A DNA stretch of 59,940 bases from positions 1 through 59,940 of the forward strand of contig JANQDY010000185.1 of the NCBI GenBank assembly GCA_028278625.1, written 5' to 3'. The notes under the pieces are model-generated. The model was not told the origin of the DNA, did not search any database, and saw only the letters and a program-made list of their open reading frames with translations. The DNA is from Thermodesulfobacteriota bacterium (GTDB taxonomy: Bacteria; Desulfobacterota; DSM-4660; Desulfatiglandales; Desulfatiglandaceae). Both the position numbers and the translations under genes were made by a program. Shown here one piece after another: positions 52,869 to 59,940 of this stretch (positions are counted from its first letter, which is position 1; every line of letters starts with the position of its first letter).

Positions 52869-52930
52869 CAGCACACACACAGCAGGGCCACGACACAAAC
52901 AATCCAAATAAAACCACCCTACCCCCTCAC
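52757..52930. other. Strongly A/C-skewed tract
   Basis: About 170 bases in which G and T are scarce on the plus strand, running from the tail of the preceding gene into the gap. It contains ACACACAC and many CAA and ACC repeats but no long exact repeat. The remaining gap to the TIR gene is AT-rich with no other feature. Confidence 0.6.
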
Positions 52931-53154
52931 AAAACAAGAAAAGGAATTCATGAAAATAATATGACTAAAGATTGATTTTTTCTAAATTATTGATATTATA
53001 ACCCAAAATATTTATTTGGGAAATGCACAGGCAGGTTTCCAAAAACAAATTTAACCTCTCGCTTAAAAGAACAAAATGTTCACAGTTTAACTTATTATCC
53101 ATGGCTCAATTGTCCTTTTGGCTTTAACCTAACTAATTGAAAAGACTGCTTGAA

Positions 53155-54288
53155 ATGATAGACGTTTTCATAAGCTACAAACGTGAGGAAAGACCGAAAG
53201 CTCAAGCCATTGCCCAATTACTGGCAGATCGCGGATATTCCATTTGGTGGGATATCGACTTGTTGCCTGGAGACCGATTCTCACAAGAGATAACGGAGAT
53301 CATACAAAAAGCTACAACGGCAATCGTACTTTGGTCAAAATTATCCGTTGAATCTGATTTCGTGGTCGACGAGGCTTCACTGGCACGTGACAGAGACATA
53401 TTGATTCCGGTCAAATTGGACGACTGCAACGTTCCAATTGGCTTTAGATCATTGCATACGCTTGACCTGCAAGAATGGGATGGGAATCCAAACGATTCAT
53501 CTCTTGAACTTCTAATTTCTGCTGTCGAAAAGTGCTCAGCTCCTTCAAAACCCCAACTTGAAAAAAATGCACAGTCAAATGTGAAGCTCTACGTTGACGA
53601 AGCAAATTTTTGGCGGGCAATAAGCGAGCATTCCAATCAATCCTCTGATGAGTACAGGAAATATCTTGAGGATTACGGCGAAAATGCAACTTTCGCAGAA
53701 CTAGCGAAGTTGCGTATCAAAGCGCTTTCAAATTCGGAAAAAAAGAAAAAATCTTTTGGCCTCAAAAAAGCCATTACAGTTGTTACACTCATCGGAGGAA
53801 TCATCTTAATCCTCCTAAATTTCGCCAAGTTTTTAGAAATGATATCTAATAAAGAACCACCAAAACCGATCGTTTCTGTCAAAACCTATGAGATAGGAAG
53901 GGATGGAGATCTGATTGCCTATCGAAACGGCATAATCGAGGATCAAAAGACCGGCCTCGAATGGATAGCAGGCCCTGATGTAAGGATGAACTGGATTCAG
54001 GCAAAATCATGGATAGATAGATTAACAGTAGGTGGCGGGGGCTGGCATATGCCAGATACGAAACAATATCAGACTCTTCTTAAAGTCGGCCTAGGGACGA
54101 GCAATATGACCTCGCTCGTCAAGATGAAGACTCCTGACAAGATACGTTTCTGGACAGCAGAAACAGAAGGTGAAAAAGCGAAGCTCATAAGTTCAGGAGG
54201 TATTACCCATTTGGGCCTAAAAACCTTAGGAGCAAATAGTATGCGTGTGTTTGCCGTGCGCACTAAGAATATCTCTGTGAGGCATTGA
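53155..54288 (+). CDS. TIR-domain protein with membrane helix and C-terminal DUF1566/Lcl-like domain
   Basis: A 377-residue protein. Residues 1 to about 130 form a TIR domain: IDVFISYKREERPKAQAIA, YSIWWDIDLLPGDRF, and the catalytic-type Glu in ESDFVVDEASLARDRD, the position used by NAD-cleaving bacterial TIRs. A linker follows, then one membrane helix (about 205-227, AITVVTLIGGIILILLNFA). From about 250 a DUF1566 (Lcl C-terminal-like) domain begins: AYRNGIIEDQKTGLEWIAG, GGGGWHMPDTKQYQTLL. The likely arrangement is cytoplasmic TIR and extracytoplasmic sensor. The first ATG is used; an upstream TTG is unlikely. Its neighbour is a membrane TPR protein. A defence or signalling role is inferred. 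Confidence 0.82.
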   Translation: MIDVFISYKREERPKAQAIAQLLADRGYSIWWDIDLLPGDRFSQEITEIIQKATTAIVLWSKLSVESDFVVDEASLARDRDILIPVKLDDCNVPIGFRSLHTLDLQEWDGNPNDSSLELLISAVEKCSAPSKPQLEKNAQSNVKLYVDEANFWRAISEHSNQSSDEYRKYLEDYGENATFAELAKLRIKALSNSEKKKKSFGLKKAITVVTLIGGIILILLNFAKFLEMISNKEPPKPIVSVKTYEIGRDGDLIAYRNGIIEDQKTGLEWIAGPDVRMNWIQAKSWIDRLTVGGGGWHMPDTKQYQTLLKVGLGTSNMTSLVKMKTPDKIRFWTAETEGEKAKLISSGGITHLGLKTLGANSMRVFAVRTKNISVRH

Positions 54289-54463
54289 ACTAGTTATAAT
54301 GAAATCTAATATCTGAAAACACAACAATCCGATTCGTATTGAAGTAGACTTTCGACATAATCCAGTCTATTTATTATGGTTTAACTATATTTTTTTTTCT
54401 AAACAGATTTTCATGAATAATTCGATCGACACATTTTTATAATTTTTTTCATATATTTTAATT

Positions 54464-56008
54464 ATGATTAAACATTATATTCCTATTTTTGTTAAAATAT
54501 TTAAGAAATATCGTGGAATTATATACAGCAAATCTGATGATCTACTTATCGTGAAGAACAAGATGAATCGGATTATTATAGCAGTCTTGTGCGGAATTAT
54601 TTCTGCATTTATTGGAGGATTTATATTGCAGCTAATGAATTCTAGAGATATTAGTAATAGTTTTCTCAATAAAATTGCTAGTCAAATTAATATTTCAGAT
54701 AGCCTGCTAGACAATCGACTATTTGATTCTGCTTTAGATAATTATTTAAAGATATTAGAACTCGTTTCTAGCGATGACAATCCTGATATATACGCATATT
54801 TAAATAATAGCATAGGCATTTGTTACTTAGGCAAATCATTAGATAGAAATGAACAATATTTAAAAAAATCAATCGTATTTTTTGATGAATCCCTAAAAAC
54901 ATATTTTAAAATTGGCTATCCTAATAGTATAGCAAATGTTAATAATAATTTAGGAATTGCATATTATAAGATATCACAAATTCGAAGCAAAGAAAACAAC
55001 CTAATGAAGGCTTTGAAATACTACAGAAATGCTTTAATAAATTTAAACGAAAGATCTCGATCTACCAATATATCTTTTGTAAAAAACAATATTGCCCTCG
55101 CTCATCGCAGTATGCTTGATGTAATTCCAAACAAAAGTCCTTCTGACGCTATTGAATCGTTTGAAAAAGCCATATCAGAAACATCTAATCAGTATTATAA
55201 GGCGATAATGAAAAATAATATGGGAGAAACATATGCGTTTCTTGGCTTAAGAACATATTTATATCATATTCCAAAAGATAAAACTGCCAATTTGAAAAAA
55301 GCCAAAAGTCTTTTCTCTGAATGTTTAGAGATATTAAATATTGAAACCTATCCAGAAGAATATGCTTCCGAAATAAATAATCTTGCCAATATTTATATTT
55401 ATTTTTCAGAAATAAATAAGAATAAAGAAGAAGCTCAATTAGCGATACGTCTTTTTCAAAACGCGATGCGAATTTACAACAAAAAATCATTTCCATTTAA
55501 ACATGCATCATTACAAAGAAATCTTGGCATTGCATATGTAACACATGCTACACTGAATAATAATGATGAAAATGATCTTGAAAAATCAATTCAGCTTTAT
55601 GATGAAGCCTTAATAATATTTCAAGTTGATAAGGCTCCAATAGACTATGCTATTACTCAAATTAATATTGGGAATGTTTTTGAATTATGTTTTAAGATCG
55701 AAAATAATTTCAATAACTTAGAAAAAGCACGTTATGCTTATAGTGAAGCATTTCGTATATTTCGATTATTCAATCATCCTGAAATTTTTGCTTACTTAAA
55801 TAGTAAATATCTAGATTTATTGCTGGAAACCAAACCTTCACTAAAAAGAAGGAGAGAGGAATTTATTAAAGAATCTAGTGAGGAAAACGACAATTGGAAA
55901 AGGTTTTTTAAACTACAAAAAAACGCAGGAGCATTTATGAATCAATGTACATACAAACCGTTTTTTTTTTGTAGCACCTTCCCTTTAAAAACTGAATTAA
56001 ACCTATAA
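54464..56008 (+). CDS. Membrane-anchored TPR protein
   Basis: A 514-residue protein with one membrane helix near residues 35-57 (IIIAVLCGIISAFIGGFILQL) followed by about nine TPR-like repeats of the NNLGIAYY...ALKYYRNAL form to about residue 460. The 5' and coding DNA is strikingly AT-rich compared with flanking genes, pointing to separate transfer. No ribosome-binding site precedes ATG 54464; an alternative ATG at 54563 has GAAG upstream and starts just before the helix. It lies 175 bases after the TIR gene on the same strand. TPRs usually bind protein partners, so it may scaffold or sense for the TIR protein. Function not established. Confidence 0.72.
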   Translation: MIKHYIPIFVKIFKKYRGIIYSKSDDLLIVKNKMNRIIIAVLCGIISAFIGGFILQLMNSRDISNSFLNKIASQINISDSLLDNRLFDSALDNYLKILELVSSDDNPDIYAYLNNSIGICYLGKSLDRNEQYLKKSIVFFDESLKTYFKIGYPNSIANVNNNLGIAYYKISQIRSKENNLMKALKYYRNALINLNERSRSTNISFVKNNIALAHRSMLDVIPNKSPSDAIESFEKAISETSNQYYKAIMKNNMGETYAFLGLRTYLYHIPKDKTANLKKAKSLFSECLEILNIETYPEEYASEINNLANIYIYFSEINKNKEEAQLAIRLFQNAMRIYNKKSFPFKHASLQRNLGIAYVTHATLNNNDENDLEKSIQLYDEALIIFQVDKAPIDYAITQINIGNVFELCFKIENNFNNLEKARYAYSEAFRIFRLFNHPEIFAYLNSKYLDLLLETKPSLKRRREEFIKESSEENDNWKRFFKLQKNAGAFMNQCTYKPFFFCSTFPLKTELNL

Positions 56009-56207
56009 CCAGCAGGTGTTGCAGAACACTGGGGTAGATTGCAGAATGTTAGTGTAGGCACCGGAGGTGATATATGATGTAAATAACTCTCAGTGATTGG
56101 GAACCGCAAACTGTGAAACAGTGATAGGCGTGAAAAATCATTTGGAGGCTAGATCGTAACTGTTTGAATTGACATCAGAGATTAAGAGACAAAAAAAAAT
56201 CAGGGCT

Positions 56208-56966
56208 CTAATTCTGTATTTCAGCACATGCTTTTTTCACGAACGGATTTTCGTTGCCCTGTATTTTCTCAATCCGCCTGTTTCTTTCGCATTCCCATTC
56301 ATCGACGGGGTCTTGTTTGTTCCAGGCTTCGAATAGTTTGCGGTTCTTTTTGCTGATTATTCCTCGTCCTGGGTATGCCCAGTTCATGTAAAAATATGTT
56401 CTGGCGATGTCTCCTCTTTTGTTGGGCGGTGGTTCAGCTTTCCGACCAGATATCTCCATGTCGCATTTTCCGAATTGTCTTTTTTCGCCCGGAATCATGG
56501 CGTAGCTGTAATTTGATCTGAGACCGTTGATTTCTCCGATGGCCGCCACCAAATTGTACATGTCTGATTCCATGTACCTGAATGGGATGGCCATCTTCTT
56601 CGCACAGTTTCGTCCTTTGAACGATCTTCCTTTCCCATCAACACATTCCGGGTGGCCATCCCTCCATTCACGGAAACTTTGACCGAAAGCATGAGCAGGA
56701 ACAACATGCTCCCACTCCAAACGGTGTGCTCTCTTGCCTTCCTTTTTCGGTGTGTAATTATCGCACGGAAGAATCCGCTTTTTTTCGCTGAACGGACAAC
56801 CACAATAAAAAGAGACCCTGTGATCCCGATACACCTCCCGCAAAAGGAATTTCTTTGCCTTGTTAAACGAATCATTCGTCGTATTACCCCTATCACCCGC
56901 ATGACACGGGGCAACGAACAGGAACGACAGGGTTAGGGTTAGCAGCAATCGGGTGGTGTTTTTCAT
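56208..56966 (-). CDS. endA: Periplasmic endonuclease I (EndA/Vvn family), copy 2
   Basis: A 252-residue secreted nuclease very similar to copy 1 in sequence and motifs: signal peptide (LTLSFLFVAPCHA/GDRG), LEWEHVVPAHAFG with catalytic His, LRSNYSYAMIPGEKRQF, PPPNKRGDIARTYFYM. The two copies differ in scattered residues along their length rather than in one block, so the duplication is not very recent. It stands alone between convergent and divergent neighbours without the xseA operon context. The 200 bases between it and the TPR gene hold nothing recognisable. Confidence 0.92.
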   Translation of the reverse strand: MKNTTRLLLTLTLSFLFVAPCHAGDRGNTTNDSFNKAKKFLLREVYRDHRVSFYCGCPFSEKKRILPCDNYTPKKEGKRAHRLEWEHVVPAHAFGQSFREWRDGHPECVDGKGRSFKGRNCAKKMAIPFRYMESDMYNLVAAIGEINGLRSNYSYAMIPGEKRQFGKCDMEISGRKAEPPPNKRGDIARTYFYMNWAYPGRGIISKKNRKLFEAWNKQDPVDEWECERNRRIEKIQGNENPFVKKACAEIQN

Positions 56967-57069
56967 GGCTTTTTGGCTCCATCAACATTGACATAATATT
57001 TGCCTACGAGTAGAGTCACCATAAAATAATAATTCTGTTTCTTCAATCCCTAACGGAGTTAATTCTTGC

Positions 57070-59853
57070 ATGCCCATTTCATGGAATGAGATCCGTAATC
57101 GGGCTTATGCATTCGTCAACGAGTGGAAAAATGAAATTGACGAAAATGCAGAGGCAAAGTCTTTTTGGGATGAATTCTTTCAAGTCTTCGGCGTTTCCCG
57201 ACGCCGAGTAGCCACCTTCGAAAAAAGAGTTCACAAATCTTCTGGAAAATACGGATTTATCGACCTCCTCTGGAAAGGCACCCTCCTAATAGAACATAAA
57301 TCGAGGGGCAAAGACCTTGATCGTGCCCACAGTCAAGCGACCGACTATTTTCCCGGACTGAAAGATGAAGAACTGCCCCGATACATCATCGTCTGCGATT
57401 TCGCTAACTTCCGCATGTACGACCTGGAACAAGACGGTGAAATAATTGCACAGTTTACAATAGATGAACTGCCTGATAACCTTGAACTTTTTGGCTTTAT
57501 TGCTGGCTATCAAAAAACGACTGTTGTCGCTGAAGACCCCGTGAACATCGAAGCAGCCGAAAAAATGGCTAAGCTGCACGACAAACTCAAAAAAGAAGGA
57601 TATGAAGGACATGATTTAGAGGTAATGCTGGTTCGCCTAGTGTTTTGCCTGTTTTCAGAGGATACAGGCGTTTTTGAAAGGAGCCTGTTTCGTGACTTGC
57701 TGATAAATTACACCAGAGAAGACGGTTCTGATTTAGGTATGGTCCTGGCTCAATTGTTTCAGACTCTTAATCAGCCAGAGGATAAAAGGCAGAAAACCCT
57801 TCCTCAGCACTTTGCTGATTTCGCATACATAAACGGCAAACTATTTGAGGAGCAACTTCCGATTTCAAGCTTTAACAGCGAAATGCGGCAGTCCTTGCTC
57901 GATGCCACAACTTTGAACTGGAGCTACATCTCCCCAGCTATGTTCGGCTCTCTTTTTCAAGGCGTAATGGATACAGAGCTACGTAGGAATTTAGGTGCAC
58001 ACTACACCGAAGAAGCCAATATCCTGAAAGTCGTAAAGCCACTCTTTCTTGATGGTCTCTGGGAAGAATTCAAGAAGTGCAAAAAAAACAGAAAAAAATT
58101 AATTGAGTTCCACAACAAATTGGCTTCTCTTATTTTCTTCGATCCTGCCTGCGGTTGCGGAAATTTCCTTGTGATTACCTACCGAGAACTTCGACATTTA
58201 GAACTCGAAGTCCTCAAAGCACTTTTTCCAAAAGACATAACAGGTCAGCGTCAAACAGTCATCAGTATCAAGGAACTCGTAAAGGTCAATGTCGATCAAT
58301 TCTACGGGATTGAAATTGAGGAATTTCCATCACAAATAGCACAAACAGCTCTATGGCTAACAGACCATCAGATGAATCTTTTGGTCAGTGAAGCTTTCGG
58401 CCTCTACTTTGTCCGGCTACCTTTGACAACGGCTCCACACATATTTTATGGAAACGCATTAGAAGTTTCTTGGGAGAATTTTGTAGATCCTACTGAATTG
58501 AACTATATCCTTGGCAACCCCCCATTTGGCGGATCAAAATATCAATCAAAAGAGCAACGTTCCGAGGTAAAAAGCGTTGCTTCTGGAATAAAAAGATCCG
58601 GCATCCTGGATTATGTAACTGCATGGTATCTGATCGCTTCAAAATTCATACAAGACACAAAAATTGAAGTCGGCTTCGTATCAACCAATTCTATCACCCA
58701 AGGCGAACAGGTAGATGTCCTCTGGTCTGAGTTAATCAACAGGAGAGGGGTATATATCAATTTCTGCCACAGAACTTTTCAGTGGACTAGCGAAGCGAGA
58801 GGCAAAGCTGCGGTTCACTGCGTAATCATTGGATTTTCACAGTTTAGCAGAAAAAAGAAATTCATATATGACTATGAAACTCCTAAATCTGAACCGAGAA
58901 AGATTTCCGCTCAGAATATTAACCCTTACCTTGTTGACGGTCCTTCGGTAACCCTTCCGAACCGCAGTAAGCCAATATGCGATATTCCTTCTTTGGGTAT
59001 TGGCAATAAGCCGATAGATGGTGGAAATTATTTGTTTTTACCTCATGAAAAAGAATATTTTCTTATCAAAGAACCCCATGCAGAGAAGTATTTCCGGCGT
59101 TGGGTGGGTGCTCAGGAATTTCTTAACAGTAATGAAAGATGGTGCCTCTGGCTGGGCGACTGCCCACCTAATGACCTTCGTAAGATGCCGGAAGCTTTGA
59201 AGCGAGTGGACCTTGTAAAGAAATATAGAGAAGCCAGTAAAAGTGCCCCAACACGAAAGCTTGCTAAGACACCAACACGATTTCACGTTGAAAATATGCC
59301 AAAAGGAAATTTCTTAGTCATTCCAGGGGTTTCTTCTGAACGTAGAGAGTATATCCCCATCGGTTTCATGCCTCCTGATGTCATTGCAAGCAACCTGGTG
59401 AACATTACGGGATCTGCTTCTCTGTATCATTTTGGCGTATTGTCTTCTTCCATGCACATGGCTTGGATGCGGTACGTCGCGGGAAGGCTCAAAAGTGACT
59501 ATAGGTATTCAATCGGGATTGTGTACAATAATTTTCCTTGGCCGGAAAAACCTACAGAAAAGCAAACTGAGCCCGTTGAGAAATCAGCCCAATCAGTTAT
59601 CGATGTCCGAGAAAAATATCCAGACAGCACCTTATCGGATCTGTATGACCCTCTGACAATGCCCCAAGATCTCCGCAAAGCTCATCAACGGCTTGATAAG
59701 GCTGTGGATAAGTGCTACCGACCACAAGCCTTCACAACGGAACTCAACAGGGTCGAATACCTTTTCTCTCTCTACGAAAAAATCACCGCCCCAATCCAAG
59801 CAATGGCAACCAAAAAAGCTTCAAAAAGAAAGAAAAAAGCTCGGTGTAGATAA
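57070..59853 (+). CDS. MmeI-type (type IIL) single-chain restriction-modification enzyme
   Basis: A 927-residue bifunctional enzyme. The N-terminal nuclease has a PD-(D/E)xK pattern (D65, then E75-x-K77 in LLIEHKSRG). A helical spacer (about 170-330) includes LRRNLGAHYTEEANIL. The gamma-class N6-adenine methyltransferase has motif I FDPACGCGNF (357-366) and motif IV NPPF (483-486). A target-recognition domain (about 620-860, with SLYHFGVLSSSMHMAWMRYV) and a short C-terminal cap with a Lys/Arg-rich tail follow. Type IIL enzymes bind an asymmetric site, methylate one strand and cut about 20 bases away. No separate methylase or specificity subunit is needed. Probably the host-addiction and defence function of the island. 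Confidence 0.9.
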   Translation: MPISWNEIRNRAYAFVNEWKNEIDENAEAKSFWDEFFQVFGVSRRRVATFEKRVHKSSGKYGFIDLLWKGTLLIEHKSRGKDLDRAHSQATDYFPGLKDEELPRYIIVCDFANFRMYDLEQDGEIIAQFTIDELPDNLELFGFIAGYQKTTVVAEDPVNIEAAEKMAKLHDKLKKEGYEGHDLEVMLVRLVFCLFSEDTGVFERSLFRDLLINYTREDGSDLGMVLAQLFQTLNQPEDKRQKTLPQHFADFAYINGKLFEEQLPISSFNSEMRQSLLDATTLNWSYISPAMFGSLFQGVMDTELRRNLGAHYTEEANILKVVKPLFLDGLWEEFKKCKKNRKKLIEFHNKLASLIFFDPACGCGNFLVITYRELRHLELEVLKALFPKDITGQRQTVISIKELVKVNVDQFYGIEIEEFPSQIAQTALWLTDHQMNLLVSEAFGLYFVRLPLTTAPHIFYGNALEVSWENFVDPTELNYILGNPPFGGSKYQSKEQRSEVKSVASGIKRSGILDYVTAWYLIASKFIQDTKIEVGFVSTNSITQGEQVDVLWSELINRRGVYINFCHRTFQWTSEARGKAAVHCVIIGFSQFSRKKKFIYDYETPKSEPRKISAQNINPYLVDGPSVTLPNRSKPICDIPSLGIGNKPIDGGNYLFLPHEKEYFLIKEPHAEKYFRRWVGAQEFLNSNERWCLWLGDCPPNDLRKMPEALKRVDLVKKYREASKSAPTRKLAKTPTRFHVENMPKGNFLVIPGVSSERREYIPIGFMPPDVIASNLVNITGSASLYHFGVLSSSMHMAWMRYVAGRLKSDYRYSIGIVYNNFPWPEKPTEKQTEPVEKSAQSVIDVREKYPDSTLSDLYDPLTMPQDLRKAHQRLDKAVDKCYRPQAFTTELNRVEYLFSLYEKITAPIQAMATKKASKRKKKARCR

Positions 59854-59940
59854 GCGCGCAAATTTCCCCTAAGTCCTATCCAAAATCCCAAGATAGTCTA
59901 CCTACCCGGAAATAGTCAGGGAAAATAAAAGTAGAAGAAT
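59854..59940. other. Right edge of the window
   Basis: Eighty-seven bases after the restriction gene. No repeat of the tRNA-Arg 3' end and no gene start is visible, so the island continues beyond the window. Confidence 0.5.

Larger units (their letters stand above)
42818..59940. mobile_element. Integrative element at tRNA-Arg, right end outside the window
   Basis: From the tRNA onward the window contains a tyrosine recombinase, an excisionase-like protein, a MerR-like regulator and then restriction, nuclease, TIR and hypothetical genes, with visibly lower GC than the region to the left. No conjugation, replication or phage structural gene is seen, so a genomic island, a satellite-like element or the end of a larger ICE are all possible. 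Confidence 0.75.

Noticed and set aside
52419..52937. Long hydrophobic minus-strand frame (172 codons)
   Set aside because: Its hydrophobicity comes from the G/T-rich complement of the A/C tract; it lies opposite the plus-strand gene, with no ribosome-binding site or family resemblance.
42855..59940. CRISPR array, insertion sequence or phage structural genes in the island
   Set aside because: No regularly spaced repeats, transposase motifs or capsid/terminase-like proteins were found.

Overview
The window looks like a chromosome segment of an anaerobic Desulfobacterota (former Deltaproteobacteria) organism, probably a sulfate reducer or syntroph. This is inferred from gene content: a group 3b-type NiFe hydrogenase, a TRAP transporter beside an acyl-CoA synthetase, an F1-ATP synthase operon with paired b and b' stalk subunits, RNase Y next to zapA, a bactofilin, and a GEMM riboswitch of the kind common in Geobacter relatives. 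No rRNA gene or recognised species marker is present, so finer placement is not possible.

Region 1 (1-15.5 kb). A truncated PilZ-type protein gene at the left edge, ridA, a penicillin-acylase-like Ntn hydrolase, a REC-PAS-PAS-HD-GYP phosphodiesterase, a three-gene NAD(P)-linked NiFe hydrogenase operon whose iron-sulfur and flavin subunits are fused, then a GEMM riboswitch ahead of two tandem paralogous secreted proteins ending in cysteine-rich, thrombospondin-like repeats. Cyclic-dinucleotide signalling recurs here: PilZ, HD-GYP and the riboswitch. A perfect hairpin terminator closes the block.

Region 2 (15.5-42.7 kb). Mostly core genes: acyl-CoA synthetase with a DctPQM TRAP transporter, a response regulator, rny, zapA and a ZapB-like gene, atpF'-atpF-atpH-atpA-atpG-atpD-atpC preceded by a bactofilin gene, an SCP2-domain gene, purM, tatA, a CoA-binding protein, a membrane adenylate cyclase of unusual domain order with a secreted partner, an ABC-F ATPase, a helicase-exonuclease fusion resembling MrfA+MrfB, a YkgJ-type cysteine protein, comF, and a heptose-phosphate adenylyltransferase gene.

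Region 3 (42.78 kb to the right end). An integrative element beside tRNA-Arg(ACG): a tyrosine recombinase, an AlpA/excisionase-like protein and a MerR-like regulator whose gene is flanked by a shared 11-bp motif. The cargo is nucleic-acid metabolism and probable defence: an xseA-xseB-IHF-like-endA operon, a second endA paralogue, a TIR-membrane-DUF1566 protein beside a membrane TPR protein, and a single-chain MmeI-type restriction-modification enzyme. The cargo is visibly more AT-rich than the chromosome to its left. The right boundary of the element is not in the window.

The strongest leads are the GEMM riboswitch with an A at the ligand-discriminating position, the TIR/TPR membrane pair, the two island-borne periplasmic nucleases, and the helicase-exonuclease fusion. 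All functions are read from the sequence and remembered family motifs; no database search was possible.
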